Assembly: GCF_003217215.1 (NCBI RefSeq)
Contig: NZ_QJTD01000002.1
Span: forward strand, 136,654-200,653
Reading direction: 5' to 3'
DNA from: Winogradskyella epiphytica
GTDB taxonomy: Bacteria; Bacteroidota; Bacteroidia; Flavobacteriales; Flavobacteriaceae
DNA length: 64,000 nt
The notes below the pieces were generated by a model. It was given only the letters and a program-made list of their open reading frames with translations, did not search any database and was not told the DNA's origin. The translations under genes were made by a program, and so were the position numbers. Below, piece after piece: positions 43,762 to 53,190 of the stretch; the first letter of the stretch is position 1; every line of letters starts with the position of its first letter.

Positions 43762-44799
43762 ATGAATGTTTGTTTTATAATGTACCCTTGGGATGAAATA
43801 GATCCTGAAAATGATACAAGTTTAGCCTTAATTAAAGAGTGTGCTAAACGTGGACATGGAGTCGCCATGTGTACTCCGGCTAATCTTACCATAAGAGATA
43901 GTGTTACAAACGCGTTCTGTAATGTTGTAGGTAGAATGGACAAAGTACCATCAACCTTAAAAGGTTTTTATAGCAAAGTGAAATTGCGAGAGGAAATGTT
44001 ACCACTGGCGGGTTTCGATGCTATTTTCTTTAGAGCAAATCCTCCATTAGATCCCATAATGCTTAACTTCTTGGATTCCGTTAAGGATGATGTCTTTATA
44101 GTCAACTCCTTAGAAGGCATGCGTGAGGCTAACAACAAACTTTATACAGCTGCATTTGGCGATAGACACAGTAATATTATTCCGAATACACATGTGTCTA
44201 AAAACAAAAAATACTTAATTCAGCAGATCAAAGAATCTAAGGCTGATAAGATGATATTAAAACCATTAAATGGTTATGGTGGTTCTGGAGTAATTTTGAT
44301 TGAAAAATCAGCTATGAACAATATTAACTCGCTTTTAGACTTCTATATTTCTTCAGGAGATGGCACATCTAACTATGTGATTCTTCAAGATTATATCGAA
44401 GGCGCAGATCAAGGCGATGTTCGAATTTTAATGTTGAATGGTGAACCGGTTGGTGCTATGAAACGTATTCCTGGTTCTGATGATCATCGATCTAATGTTT
44501 CAGCTGGAGGAAGTATAGCTAAACATACTTTAACAAAGGCCGAAAAAGCATTGTGTAAGCAAATTGGTCCAAAACTAGTTAAAGATGGATTATACTTCGT
44601 AGGAATTGATGTGATTGGTGGAAAACTGGTGGAAGTTAACGTGATGTCACCTGGTGGAATTACCTATATTAATAAAGTCTATAAGAATAAAGTAAGAGTA
44701 GAAGAGAAGGTCATCGACTTTTTAGAAAGTAAGGTGATCGATCAACTTCAAGCTTTTGATAGACGTACAAGATTGAGAAAAGCTGTTGATGAAGCTTGA
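43762..44799 (+). CDS. Glutathione synthetase-like ATP-grasp ligase
   Basis: A 345-residue cytosolic ATP-grasp enzyme. The glycine-rich ATP loop is LKPLNGYGGSGVILIE. The QDYIEGADQGDVRILML and KRIPGSDDHRSNVSAGG segments and the C-terminal VNVMSPGGI (GshB has VNVTSPTGI) match prokaryotic glutathione synthetase. No gamma-glutamylcysteine ligase gene is in the window, so the true product may be a different gamma-glutamyl or other peptide. It heads a tightly packed operon with gaps of 2, 3 and 0 nt and a 1-nt overlap. Confidence 0.82.
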   Translation: MNVCFIMYPWDEIDPENDTSLALIKECAKRGHGVAMCTPANLTIRDSVTNAFCNVVGRMDKVPSTLKGFYSKVKLREEMLPLAGFDAIFFRANPPLDPIMLNFLDSVKDDVFIVNSLEGMREANNKLYTAAFGDRHSNIIPNTHVSKNKKYLIQQIKESKADKMILKPLNGYGGSGVILIEKSAMNNINSLLDFYISSGDGTSNYVILQDYIEGADQGDVRILMLNGEPVGAMKRIPGSDDHRSNVSAGGSIAKHTLTKAEKALCKQIGPKLVKDGLYFVGIDVIGGKLVEVNVMSPGGITYINKVYKNKVRVEEKVIDFLESKVIDQLQAFDRRTRLRKAVDEA

Positions 44800-44801
44800 A
44801 A

Positions 44802-45614
44802 ATGAAAACAAATTTAAATTCTAACTTAGTTTCTGTAGATTGGCTTAATGCCAACAGAAACGCAACAGGTTTAATCGTCCTAGATTCTACGATAAACAAA
44901 GTTGTTGACTCTTCTTCGTCAAGAATTCCTAAGGCTCGTTTTTTCGATATTAAACAAAAGTTTAGCGATACATCTGCACCATTCCCAAGTACTTTACCTT
45001 CAGTAGAGCAGTTTCAAACTGAAGCTCAAAATTTAGGTATCAACAAAGATTCTATTCTAGTCGTTTATGATGATAAAGGCATTTACTCAAGTGCAAGAGC
45101 TTGGTGGTTATTTAAAGTATTTGGATTTGAAAAAGTTGCCGTTTTAGATGGTGGTTTACCCGAATGGATTCATCATGGATTACCAACAGAGAACTACTCA
45201 AAAGAACAACTAAAGAAAGGGGATTTTGAAGCCAAATTCAATCCCAATTTAATGACAGATTTTGAAGGCGTTAATCAATTTTCAGAAAACAAAAAAGCTT
45301 TAATTATTGATGCGCGTTCTGAATCACGCTTCAAATGTTTGGTAGACGAACCTCGAGAAGGATTACGTCGAGGAACTATTCCGAATTCAAAAAACTTACC
45401 TTTTACAGATTTATTCGACGGAAATACAATGAAACCTGTTGAAGAATTATCACTATTTTTTAAAAACTTAGTCGCACAAGAACAAACTTTGATTTTTAGT
45501 TGTGGTTCGGGAATTACAGCCTGTGTTCTAGCTTTAGCAGCCACACTTTGCAATTATAAAAATTTAATTGTCTATGATGGATCGTGGACAGAATATGGAA
45601 GTTTAACTGATTAA
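44802..45614 (+). CDS. 3-Mercaptopyruvate/thiosulfate sulfurtransferase
   Basis: 270 residues from the ATG at 44802, two bases after the ATP-grasp stop; a TTG at 44796 inside the upstream gene would add two residues. It has two rhodanese domains, the second with the active loop SCGSGITA, close to the CGSGVTA of 3-mercaptopyruvate sulfurtransferases (SseA). The first carries DDKGIYSSARAWW and no Cys. It transfers sulfur from 3-mercaptopyruvate or thiosulfate to thiophilic acceptors. Next to a glutathione-synthetase-like gene it hints at low-molecular-weight thiol chemistry (inference). Confidence 0.9.
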   Translation: MKTNLNSNLVSVDWLNANRNATGLIVLDSTINKVVDSSSSRIPKARFFDIKQKFSDTSAPFPSTLPSVEQFQTEAQNLGINKDSILVVYDDKGIYSSARAWWLFKVFGFEKVAVLDGGLPEWIHHGLPTENYSKEQLKKGDFEAKFNPNLMTDFEGVNQFSENKKALIIDARSESRFKCLVDEPREGLRRGTIPNSKNLPFTDLFDGNTMKPVEELSLFFKNLVAQEQTLIFSCGSGITACVLALAATLCNYKNLIVYDGSWTEYGSLTD

Positions 45615-45617
45615 CCT

Positions 45618-45953
45618 ATGAAAACTATCGACTGGACGAAAGATGAACTCGTCGCTTACATTTTACTTTATGCAGCCAATGCCGATTTCAAAGAGTCTGC
45701 TGAAGAACGTGATTTTATTATCTCTAAAGTAGATAAGCAAACATTTAACGAAATTCATGAAGAATTCAAACTTGATAATGACTATCAAGGGCTAAAAAAA
45801 ATTATGATTAGCTTAGAACAGCATAATTACGATAAGGAAGATATTGATCTATTATTAGAAGATATTAAGGCTATGTTTTTCATTGATGATGACTTTGACA
45901 TCACGGAACGAATTATGTTAAAGTCGCTCAAGCGCTTATTCAAAACAGTATAA
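45618..45953 (+). CDS. Small TerB-like helical protein
   Basis: A 111-residue acidic, all-helical protein. The pattern YILLYAANADFKESAEERDFI followed by DIKAMFFIDDDFDITER resembles the two-helix repeats of TerB/DjlA-N domains, which hold acidic metal-binding residues. This is a weak call made by eye. It lies in the ATP-grasp operon, 3 nt after the sulfurtransferase and directly abutting the amidohydrolase gene, so it is surely a real gene. Function unknown. Confidence 0.6.
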   Translation: MKTIDWTKDELVAYILLYAANADFKESAEERDFIISKVDKQTFNEIHEEFKLDNDYQGLKKIMISLEQHNYDKEDIDLLLEDIKAMFFIDDDFDITERIMLKSLKRLFKTV

Positions 45954-46784
45954 ATGGAAAGACTTTCTATTCAAGATATAATTTCAAAAATCAATTCGGA
46001 AGAAACGTTTCACGCTGTTGCGGAAAATTACTCGTTCACCTTAAAAATTGAATCGTATGTCCCTTATGCCTGTGCAGCAGTTCATGACGGACATCAATTT
46101 AGAAAGGATCTTTGGGACAACTGTTTACATTCCGAATATGATCGTTGGTATGAAGAAGATCCTGAGACTAAAAACATGGTTATTTCTCATCCTATACTAA
46201 TTGCAGGTTGCGATTCTCGATTTGAATATGATTTAAATCGCACGCCTGAGGAAGCCGTTTTTGAAACAGCATGGGGAAAACAGTTATGGAAAAAGCCTTT
46301 ACCAAAAAGCGAAAAGGAAAAGAGCTTAGAAAAGCATACCAACTTTTACAAGATCGTTCATGCTTTAATTTCAAAATTAGAAGATAAGTTTGGGACTTGT
46401 ATAGTTTACGACATGCACAGCTACAATTGGCAGCGTTGGGATAGAGAAGTACCAACTTGGAACTTAGGAACATCTAATATAGATAGTAATCGTTTTGGAA
46501 ATCAAGTTGAAGCTTGGAGACAAACACTAGCAAATATTGAGTTACCACATGGGATTAAACAGACGGCTAAAGTTAATGACACCTTTCAAGGCGTTGGTTA
46601 TTTTCTAAAATATATTACCAATAATTTTAAAAACACTTTAGTTTTAGCCACTGAAATTGCGAAAGTCTATTGCGATGAATATCATCAGATTATTTATCCT
46701 GAAGTGGTTTCAGCTGTAGAACAGCAACTAAAAATTGAATTGCCAAAACACGCTCAATCGTTTTATAATACATTCAAAAAATAA
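45954..46784 (+). CDS. N-formylglutamate amidohydrolase-like (FGase) protein
   Basis: 276 residues of the HutG-type FGase family, which hydrolyses N-formyl-glutamate or similar N-acyl amino acids through a metal. VPYAC followed by HDGHQFRKDLWD, a SRFEYDLNR segment and TCIVYDMHSYNW are the recognisable family blocks. No histidine-utilisation genes are nearby, so a hut role is unlikely. Placement between the TerB-like and QEGLA genes suggests action on a peptide or gamma-glutamyl product (inference). The stop codon overlaps the next ATG by one base. Confidence 0.82.
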   Translation: MERLSIQDIISKINSEETFHAVAENYSFTLKIESYVPYACAAVHDGHQFRKDLWDNCLHSEYDRWYEEDPETKNMVISHPILIAGCDSRFEYDLNRTPEEAVFETAWGKQLWKKPLPKSEKEKSLEKHTNFYKIVHALISKLEDKFGTCIVYDMHSYNWQRWDREVPTWNLGTSNIDSNRFGNQVEAWRQTLANIELPHGIKQTAKVNDTFQGVGYFLKYITNNFKNTLVLATEIAKVYCDEYHQIIYPEVVSAVEQQLKIELPKHAQSFYNTFKK

Positions 46785-47944
46785 TGTCCGAAGCTCAAAT
46801 TAAAGAAGAATATCAAGATTTATTCGATATCGATTCCAATCTTAATCGCTTGGTTAAAAATATCGAATTACTGAATTATATTAATCCTCTTAACGCAGCT
46901 GCAGAAAAGAAGAGATTCTATTCGGCCAAATACAATTACGAGCCAGAATTTAAATATCCGAAGAAAAAATTTAATGGATATAAGCTTCATCGTTTATTTT
47001 TTTCTCAACGTTTAGAGCGGATTAAAGATGACGATATTAGGAAGTTGTACAAAGATATTATCTATGAATATTCCGGATTAATAGAGTGTATTGAAACCAT
47101 CGGTAAGGGTAGAAAGTTCTATTATAATAGTTTGAAGAGTTTTGGAACTCCAACTGAAAATGCTCTTGAAAATGCTAAATTTATCCTGCGTTTTGACGAT
47201 TCGGAACTCAATGAAGATTTAGTTCCCAAATTTGACGCCTTAGAAGCGAAAAGCTATTTTGAAGACTACTCAAAACGATATGATTTTGACTATACGATTA
47301 GAATTTCCAATAATTTATCGGCCGCTGCGATGGTCCTTAATCATACCCAGACTTTAGTCTTAAAAAAGAGTCATAAATACAGTTTAAATCAGCTGAAGGT
47401 TCTGAGCAATCACGAAATCGGTGTTCATATGGTAACGACTTTTAATGGAAAATCACATCCACTTCATGTGTTTTCTAATGGGTTACCTAATAATGTTGAA
47501 ACACAAGAAGGATTAGCCGTTTATTCAGAATATATGAGCGGTTGCTTAACCATTGAGCGACTTAAGGAATTAGCGTTTAGAGTAATTGCTGCAGATAGTT
47601 TAAGCAAAGGTTATAATTTCTCTGACACCTTTCACTTATTGCATAATCAGCATAAGTTAGATAGAGATAAAGCATTTGCGATTACCATTAGAGTTCATAG
47701 AGGAGGAGGCTTTACAAAAGATCATTTATACTTATCTGGCCTGAGTAATATTTATAAATATGCACAGGAAGGAAATGATTTAGGGGTTTTATTAACTGGA
47801 AAAGTTAGCCAAGAATACATTCCTACCATTAAAAAGATGCAAGAATTAGGTTTGGCCATGCCGCCGAAACATTATACGGATGCCTATCACCAGAATGATA
47901 ATAGTAATCCAAACTTTGATTTTATACTGAAGAGTTTAAAATAA
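46784..47944 (+). CDS. QEGLA-motif (DUF1704) metallopeptidase family protein
   Basis: 386 residues. It has HEIGVH (210-215), an HExxxH zinc motif, and the QEGLAVYSEYM motif (241-251) that names the flavohemoglobin expression-modulating QEGLA family. Eukaryotic DUF1704 homologues (MATCAP/TMCP) are zinc carboxypeptidases that detyrosinate tubulin. The bacterial member is therefore plausibly a peptidase that removes a C-terminal residue; the substrate is unknown. It is the last gene of the operon, its ATG sharing a base with the previous stop. Confidence 0.82.
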   Translation: MSEAQIKEEYQDLFDIDSNLNRLVKNIELLNYINPLNAAAEKKRFYSAKYNYEPEFKYPKKKFNGYKLHRLFFSQRLERIKDDDIRKLYKDIIYEYSGLIECIETIGKGRKFYYNSLKSFGTPTENALENAKFILRFDDSELNEDLVPKFDALEAKSYFEDYSKRYDFDYTIRISNNLSAAAMVLNHTQTLVLKKSHKYSLNQLKVLSNHEIGVHMVTTFNGKSHPLHVFSNGLPNNVETQEGLAVYSEYMSGCLTIERLKELAFRVIAADSLSKGYNFSDTFHLLHNQHKLDRDKAFAITIRVHRGGGFTKDHLYLSGLSNIYKYAQEGNDLGVLLTGKVSQEYIPTIKKMQELGLAMPPKHYTDAYHQNDNSNPNFDFILKSLK

Positions 47945-48276
47945 AAAACCTCAAAACTAAATCGACTTCACAACCTGTGTATATTAAACGGTTGTTGAGT
48001 GGGATTAGAAGATCTTACTTCTAACATATTAACTAAGAGGACTTCATGTAATTGATAGATATAATTTGCAGGTTTAATTGTTTGAACAAATAATTGCTGA
48101 CTTTAATCGAGTATATCATTCACTTATTAGATTTGGTTATATATTTACAATATCAAAATAATATGCTATTAATCAACTCATTATATCCCTCAATGAGGAA
48201 TTATTTTTTTTTTAGATTAGTTTAAGTTAAGATGTAAACTAAGAAAAGCCCTTTTAATTGCTTAGAAAGGGCTTTT
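47945..48276. other. Intergenic region between convergent genes
   Basis: 332 nt of AT-rich sequence without a convincing ORF. A weak CCTC-AAT-GAGG hairpin near 48188-48198 is followed by a long T-run. The strong terminator at 48244-48278 closes the region. I see no tRNA or mobile-element remnant. Confidence 0.55.
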
Positions 48277-48278
48277 TT
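48244..48278. terminator. Bidirectional intrinsic terminator
   Basis: AAGCCCTTT (48246-48254) pairs perfectly with AAAGGGCTT (48266-48274), with A- and T-runs. It lies between the QEGLA gene and the DCC-family gene. Confidence 0.88.
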
Positions 48279-48696
48279 ATGCTATAAACTTAGATTGCAA
48301 TTCGGGAGTTGGTATCATACAAGATTCTTTTTTTCCAAACCATTTATATCTGTTTTTAGCTATAATATTATAAACCCAGTTTCTGATGAAAGTTGGTGTT
48401 AATAAGAAAACTGTTAATACATTAGTGGGAAACCCTAAATGTTTAGCAATCAATAATGCCGCTGTAGATTTAGTATTTAAACTATTAGTTTTTGGATTGT
48501 AGAGAAGAATGGAATCGGTTTCAACGGTATTTATTTTGAATATCTTTATGACCGACTTTCCAATATCACTTTGAAGAGGTGCAAATAAAAATTTATCCTT
48601 TTTATCTCGTTTAATCACATAAAGAACGCTGCTGTTGCATAGATTGCATACACCATCGAAGAGAATCAGTTGTTTGTCTTTTGGAATATTCAGCAT
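48277..48696 (-). CDS. DCC-family thiol-disulfide oxidoreductase-like protein (DUF393)
   Basis: 139 residues with the signature FDGVCNLCN (14-22), whose CxxC pair and DGxC pattern define the DCC/DUF393 family. It also has FLFAPLQSDIGK and a C-terminal stretch (TPTFIRNWVYNIIAKNRYKWFG) typical of the group. A thioredoxin-like redox role is proposed for the family but not proven. It lies 53 nt downstream of mutS2 on the same strand and may be cotranscribed. Confidence 0.88.
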   Translation of the reverse strand: MLNIPKDKQLILFDGVCNLCNSSVLYVIKRDKKDKFLFAPLQSDIGKSVIKIFKINTVETDSILLYNPKTNSLNTKSTAALLIAKHLGFPTNVLTVFLLTPTFIRNWVYNIIAKNRYKWFGKKESCMIPTPELQSKFIA

Positions 48697-48749
48697 GAGG
48701 TTTTAAAGTTAAGGTCTAATTATCAGACTTCACTAATTTATAGACTTAA

Positions 48750-50918
48750 TTAGTTCTTTTTAGCTTCCACCAATTCTAGAAGATCTAAATTAACGTTAGT
48801 CGTAAACATGCCGTAATTCACAATAGCTTTCTTCTTTTCAATCACATCTATAGTTCCAATTGCTCGTCCATCTTGCATTCTCACTCGATCACCAACTTTT
48901 ATAATAGGTTTAGGCTTTTCAACCTTGACTTCTTTCTTCTTGGCTTCTTTTTTCTTTTTACGGATAACATCAACTTTCTTTTCCGCTTCTAGTTTTATTT
49001 GTTTTTCCTTAGCTTTTTCAGCGCGCTTCTGTTTCGCAGGTACTTTCTTTCGTTTTGAGTTTTCAATCTGAACTAGCTTAAATAATTCAGCCATCATCTC
49101 ACGCTTCTTTTTATTTTCAAAATACTTCTCTGAAATATCGTTTACCTTTTGTCCTAAATAAATCAATCGTTGATTAGAATCGTATAGTTCTTGAAAACTC
49201 TCTAATTTTTTTTGAACCTTAGCATTGATTTCTTCCAGTTTATCTGCTTCAGTTATCTTTTTCTTTTCATTTTCTTTGAGAGATCGTTCTGTCCGTTCCA
49301 GCTTGCTTCTTTCTTTTTGAAGTTTAGCTATGGTTGCATCAAATCGAACTTTACCGCGTTCAATTTTCTTTTTTGATTTGTTGATTAAACTATATGGAAT
49401 TCCATTTTTCTGTGCCACTTCAAAAGTGAATGAACTACCAGCTTGACCAATCATCAATTTGTACATTGGCTCTAATGTTTTTTCATTAAAAAGCATGTTA
49501 GCATTTTCCATATACGGCAGTTCATTGGCTAACAATTTAAGATTAGAGTAATGTGTGGTTATAATGCCGAATGCCTCTCGTTCATAAAATACCTCTAAAA
49601 ATGTTTCAGCTAATGCGCCACCTAATTCAGGATCACTACCCGTACCAAATTCATCAATTAAAAAAAGTGTTTTACTATTACATTTTCTAAGAAAATAATT
49701 CATCTGCTTGAGTCGGTAGCTATATGTACTCAAGTGATTTTCTATGGACTGATTATCTCCAATATCACTAAGAACTCTTTCAAATAAACAGACATAACTG
49801 CGTTCGTGAACCGGAATTAACATCCCACTTTGTAACATCACTTGTAATAAACCAACCGTCTTTAGAGTAATACTTTTACCTCCCGCATTCGGGCCTGAAA
49901 TTACAATGATCCGACTATCTTTTTCCAAACCGATAGTCTGAGGAAATGTTTTTGCTCCTTTTTCTTTGTTTGTTAAATAGAGTAGAGGATGATAAGCATC
50001 TCGTAAGTCCATTTTGCGCTCTTTAGATATTTCTGGCAATATGGCATTCATACTTTGCGCATATTTCGCTTTTGCAGAAATTACATCCATCTGAGTTAAA
50101 AACTCTTGATAATCTCTTAGCAGTGGTAAGAACCCTCGAATAAAGTCTGTTAACTCTTTAAGAATCTTAATGATTTCTTCCTTCTCTTCGTATTCTAAAT
50201 TATTAAGTTCTCTTGTATGCTGTAATGTGGTTTCAGGTTCGATATAAACTATGCTACCTGTTTTACTTCCACCCATTATGGCTCCTTTAACTTTGCGACG
50301 GTACATTGCCTTTACAGCAAGAACCCGTTTGTTATCTACTACAGACTCTCTTATATCATCTAAATAATCTAAGTTGTGATACGTGTTTAATGCTGAAGCA
50401 AAGCTGCTGTTAATTTTACCTTTGAGTAAACTAATTGATTTTCGGATTTCTGAAAGTAGAGGAGAAGCATCATCTTTTATATCGCCAAACCGATCTACAA
50501 TAGCATCTACTTGTTCAATGATGGCCGTAGTGACTTTTATATGATTACTAAACTCATATAATTTTGGATAGTATTCTTTAAACTTTTCTAAAAACTTTAA
50601 TATCGAATTAACTGTAAGTGAGATACTCACTAATTTCTTTAAACTAAAAACTTCGAGATAGGTGTTTTCTATCTTTAAAAGTTTTAATTCTTTAGCGATG
50701 GTATCGAATCCGTGATTCGGAATTCTATTATCATTTTCATAAGATGACAAATATTCGTTCACGTAAATAAGTTCGCGCAATAATTGTGCTTCATCTTTAA
50801 AAGGAAGAATAGACAGCACCACTTCTTTCCCTAAAGCTGTTAATGTATGGTCGCCAACTTGATTTAAAACCGTAAAAAACTCGAGGTCATTTAAGGTTTT
50901 TTCATGAATGTTTATCAT
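48750..50918 (-). CDS. MutS2-family ATPase lacking the Smr nuclease domain
   Basis: 722 residues. A core clamp region precedes the MutS ATPase domain with Walker A GPNAGGKS, Walker B LFLIDEFGTGSDPE and the signature DIGDNQSIENHLSTYS. A long Lys/Glu coiled coil follows, then a small KOW-like end VGDRVRMQDGRAIG. Typical MutS2 continues with a C-terminal Smr endonuclease domain (to about 780-790 residues); that part is missing. MutS2 acts on recombination intermediates or, in some bacteria, collided ribosomes, so this version may bind without cutting. The frame end is clean, so it is not an obvious truncation. Confidence 0.9.
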   Translation of the reverse strand: MINIHEKTLNDLEFFTVLNQVGDHTLTALGKEVVLSILPFKDEAQLLRELIYVNEYLSSYENDNRIPNHGFDTIAKELKLLKIENTYLEVFSLKKLVSISLTVNSILKFLEKFKEYYPKLYEFSNHIKVTTAIIEQVDAIVDRFGDIKDDASPLLSEIRKSISLLKGKINSSFASALNTYHNLDYLDDIRESVVDNKRVLAVKAMYRRKVKGAIMGGSKTGSIVYIEPETTLQHTRELNNLEYEEKEEIIKILKELTDFIRGFLPLLRDYQEFLTQMDVISAKAKYAQSMNAILPEISKERKMDLRDAYHPLLYLTNKEKGAKTFPQTIGLEKDSRIIVISGPNAGGKSITLKTVGLLQVMLQSGMLIPVHERSYVCLFERVLSDIGDNQSIENHLSTYSYRLKQMNYFLRKCNSKTLFLIDEFGTGSDPELGGALAETFLEVFYEREAFGIITTHYSNLKLLANELPYMENANMLFNEKTLEPMYKLMIGQAGSSFTFEVAQKNGIPYSLINKSKKKIERGKVRFDATIAKLQKERSKLERTERSLKENEKKKITEADKLEEINAKVQKKLESFQELYDSNQRLIYLGQKVNDISEKYFENKKKREMMAELFKLVQIENSKRKKVPAKQKRAEKAKEKQIKLEAEKKVDVIRKKKKEAKKKEVKVEKPKPIIKVGDRVRMQDGRAIGTIDVIEKKKAIVNYGMFTTNVNLDLLELVEAKKN

Positions 50919-50943
50919 TTAATAATCCTTGAATATGCAATTG

Positions 50944-50951
50944 CAAATTTA
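50944..50951 (-). promoter_or_regulatory. Candidate -7 box TAAATTTG for mutS2
   Basis: This is a perfect TAnnTTTG match on the minus strand, 25 nt before the ATG at 50918. It lies in the 47-nt gap after the YfcC gene and suggests independent transcription. Confidence 0.45.
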
Positions 50952-50965
50952 AGACATTTAATGTC

Positions 50966-52459
50966 TTATAGATATGATGAAATCGCTAATACTATTAATG
51001 TAACAATTATAAGTATGATGAATAAAGGAAGTATAAACTTTAGCCATTTGCTAAAATTTATTCTTGCTACCGCTAAAGAGGCTAATATAAGCCCTGTAGG
51101 ATTCAATAGTGCAAAAAGACCTAATCCATATTGGTAAGTGTTCACAACAATTTCACGGCCAACACCTACAGTATCTGCTAAAGGTGCCATAATTGGCATA
51201 GTCAAAACCGCCATACCTGACGAACTTGGGATAAAGAATGATAAACCAGAGTATATCATAGTTAATGCACCTGCAAAAATTCCTTTGTTCATCCCTGTTG
51301 TTAAATCTGAAGCATAATATAACAAAGTATCACTTAAAAGGCCTTCGGTCATCAGTACAGTAACGCCTCTAGCTATACCAATTATAAGAGCGACACCTAA
51401 TAAGTCACCAGCGCCTTTAACGAAAGTATCTATAAAATCCATTTCACTAATTTGAACGATAATCCCAATAATAATCGCACCTATTAAAAACACCGTGGTC
51501 ATTTCTACAAACCACCAATCTAAAATTGAAACGCCAATAATCATAAGGACAAAACAGCTAGTGAACACTAATAATGCTAATTTCAACCTCCAATTGAAAT
51601 CAATATTTGAAGTGTCTTTAGTTGAAAACATCTTAGAAATTTCGTCGCGCTGATCGTAAATTAACGATTTACTAGGGTCGTTTTGAATGCGTTTAGCATA
51701 ACGAATAATATAAAGAATGGTTATGGTTAAGCATAAAAAGAACATAAAAACACGACCAACTAAACCTGTTGTCCAACTAATACCAGCCGCATCACTTGCA
51801 ATAATGGTAGAAAATGGGTTTATGGTTGAACACATGGTCCCTATTGAAGAACCAAGAAAAATACAAGCAATAGCAACTATGGCATCATATCTAGCCGCAA
51901 TAAATACAGGAATTAGAATAGGGTAGAAGGCAATAGTTTCTTCTGCAAATCCAAACGTAGTTCCACCCAAAGCAACTAAAGTAGTTACCAAAACAATAAG
52001 AATGGCCTCTCTACCTTTTAATGCTTCGGCCAGTTGTGCAATAGCCGCATCGAAAGCTCCAGAACGATTTAAAACACCAATTAATCCACCAATAATTAAT
52101 ACAAGGAATATAATATCAGCAGCTTCAATAATTCCTTTAATTGGTGATTTTACAAAGTCGAAAAAACTTTGTGGTTTTGACTCTAATTGGTGGTATGTCG
52201 CTGGAATATTTATGGGTTTGTAAATATCTCCATTCGTAAATTTTTCAATTGGTATTTTAATATTTAATTCATCTAAAGATGCTTGTGATGCTGGTAATGT
52301 TGTTTCGATATCTAAACTCAAACGTGTAAATTTGTCTGTGGATGAATCGTAACTTAAGGTGTCGTATTTTCCTGCTGGAACAAACCATGTTAAAAGCGTA
52401 ACCAGTCCTGCGATAATAAATAGAATAGTTTGTGCCGAAGGAAATTTTAGATTTTTCAT
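50966..52459 (-). CDS. YfcC-family transporter
   Basis: A 497-residue protein with about 12 hydrophobic helices. It matches the YfcC/DcuC-like (C4-dicarboxylate anaerobic carrier) pattern: WFVPAGKYD near the start, KGIIEAADIIFLVLIIGGLIGVL, GTTFGFAEETIAFYP and SGMAVLTMPIMAPLADTVGV. A periplasmic loop of about 80 residues after helix 1 is typical. The substrate may be C4-dicarboxylates or basic amino acids; not decidable here. It is divergent from ung. Confidence 0.87.
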   Translation of the reverse strand: MKNLKFPSAQTILFIIAGLVTLLTWFVPAGKYDTLSYDSSTDKFTRLSLDIETTLPASQASLDELNIKIPIEKFTNGDIYKPINIPATYHQLESKPQSFFDFVKSPIKGIIEAADIIFLVLIIGGLIGVLNRSGAFDAAIAQLAEALKGREAILIVLVTTLVALGGTTFGFAEETIAFYPILIPVFIAARYDAIVAIACIFLGSSIGTMCSTINPFSTIIASDAAGISWTTGLVGRVFMFFLCLTITILYIIRYAKRIQNDPSKSLIYDQRDEISKMFSTKDTSNIDFNWRLKLALLVFTSCFVLMIIGVSILDWWFVEMTTVFLIGAIIIGIIVQISEMDFIDTFVKGAGDLLGVALIIGIARGVTVLMTEGLLSDTLLYYASDLTTGMNKGIFAGALTMIYSGLSFFIPSSSGMAVLTMPIMAPLADTVGVGREIVVNTYQYGLGLFALLNPTGLILASLAVARINFSKWLKFILPLFIILIIVTLIVLAISSYL

Positions 52460-52476
52460 TGCTATAAATTTGGCGG

Positions 52477-52484
52477 CAAAGGTA
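52477..52484 (-). promoter_or_regulatory. Candidate -7 box TACCTTTG for the YfcC gene
   Basis: This is a perfect TAnnTTTG match on the minus strand, 17 nt before the ATG at 52459. Confidence 0.5.
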
Positions 52485-52515
52485 ACATTAATTGATTTTA
52501 ATTTAATTTAAAAAT

Positions 52516-53190
52516 ATGACTATAAAAATAGAGCATAGCTGGAAGACGTATCTTAATACTGAATTTGAAAAATCATACTTTCAAGATTTATTGAAAAATA
52601 TAGCAGAGGAATATGAAAATCACACCTGTTTCCCCAAAAAAACTGACATATTTAATGCCTTTAATCACTGTGCTTTTGATGATGTAAAAGTCGTTATTAT
52701 AGGGCAAGATCCTTATCATGGCGTGGGTCAAGCAAATGGTTTATGTTTTTCGGTAAATGACGGAATAGCTCACCCACCTTCTTTAATAAATATTTTTAAA
52801 GAGATGGAGACCGACCTAGGAATCCCATATCCAAAAAGTGGAAACTTAACACCTTGGGCAGACCAAGGCGTATTGCTGTTAAATGCAACCTTAACTGTTA
52901 GAGCACACGAAGCAGGTTCTCATCAAAAAAAAGGATGGGAACAATTCACTGATTCGGTAATAAAAACAATAAGTTCAGAAAAAGAGAATGTGATATTTAT
53001 TCATTGGGGAGGCTATGCTAAAAAGAAAAGAAAGCTCATTGACACTTCTAAACATACTATTTTTGAAAGTGGACACCCATCTCCATTAAGTGCTAATAGA
53101 GGATATTGGTTTGGAAATAAACATTTCAGTAAGATTAACTCCCAGTTGGAGCAAGTTGGTGTTTCGGCAATTGATTGGAAATTACCTTAG
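52516..53190 (+). CDS. ung: Uracil-DNA glycosylase, family 1
   Basis: A 224-residue enzyme that removes uracil from DNA in base-excision repair. The catalytic water-activating loop GQDPYHG has its Asp, LLLNATLTVR carries the uracil-binding Asn region, and HPSPLSANRG is the Leu/His intercalation loop. The length is standard for bacterial Ung. Its 3' end overlaps a small minus-strand gene by 56 nt. The 5' region lies between divergent starts. Confidence 0.96.
   Translation: MTIKIEHSWKTYLNTEFEKSYFQDLLKNIAEEYENHTCFPKKTDIFNAFNHCAFDDVKVVIIGQDPYHGVGQANGLCFSVNDGIAHPPSLINIFKEMETDLGIPYPKSGNLTPWADQGVLLLNATLTVRAHEAGSHQKKGWEQFTDSVIKTISSEKENVIFIHWGGYAKKKRKLIDTSKHTIFESGHPSPLSANRGYWFGNKHFSKINSQLEQVGVSAIDWKLP

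Noticed and set aside
48160..48230. Possible third copy of the ACTCATT operator near 48177
   Set aside because: Only one ACTCATTA is present and no partner lies 21 nt away; it is also between convergent genes.
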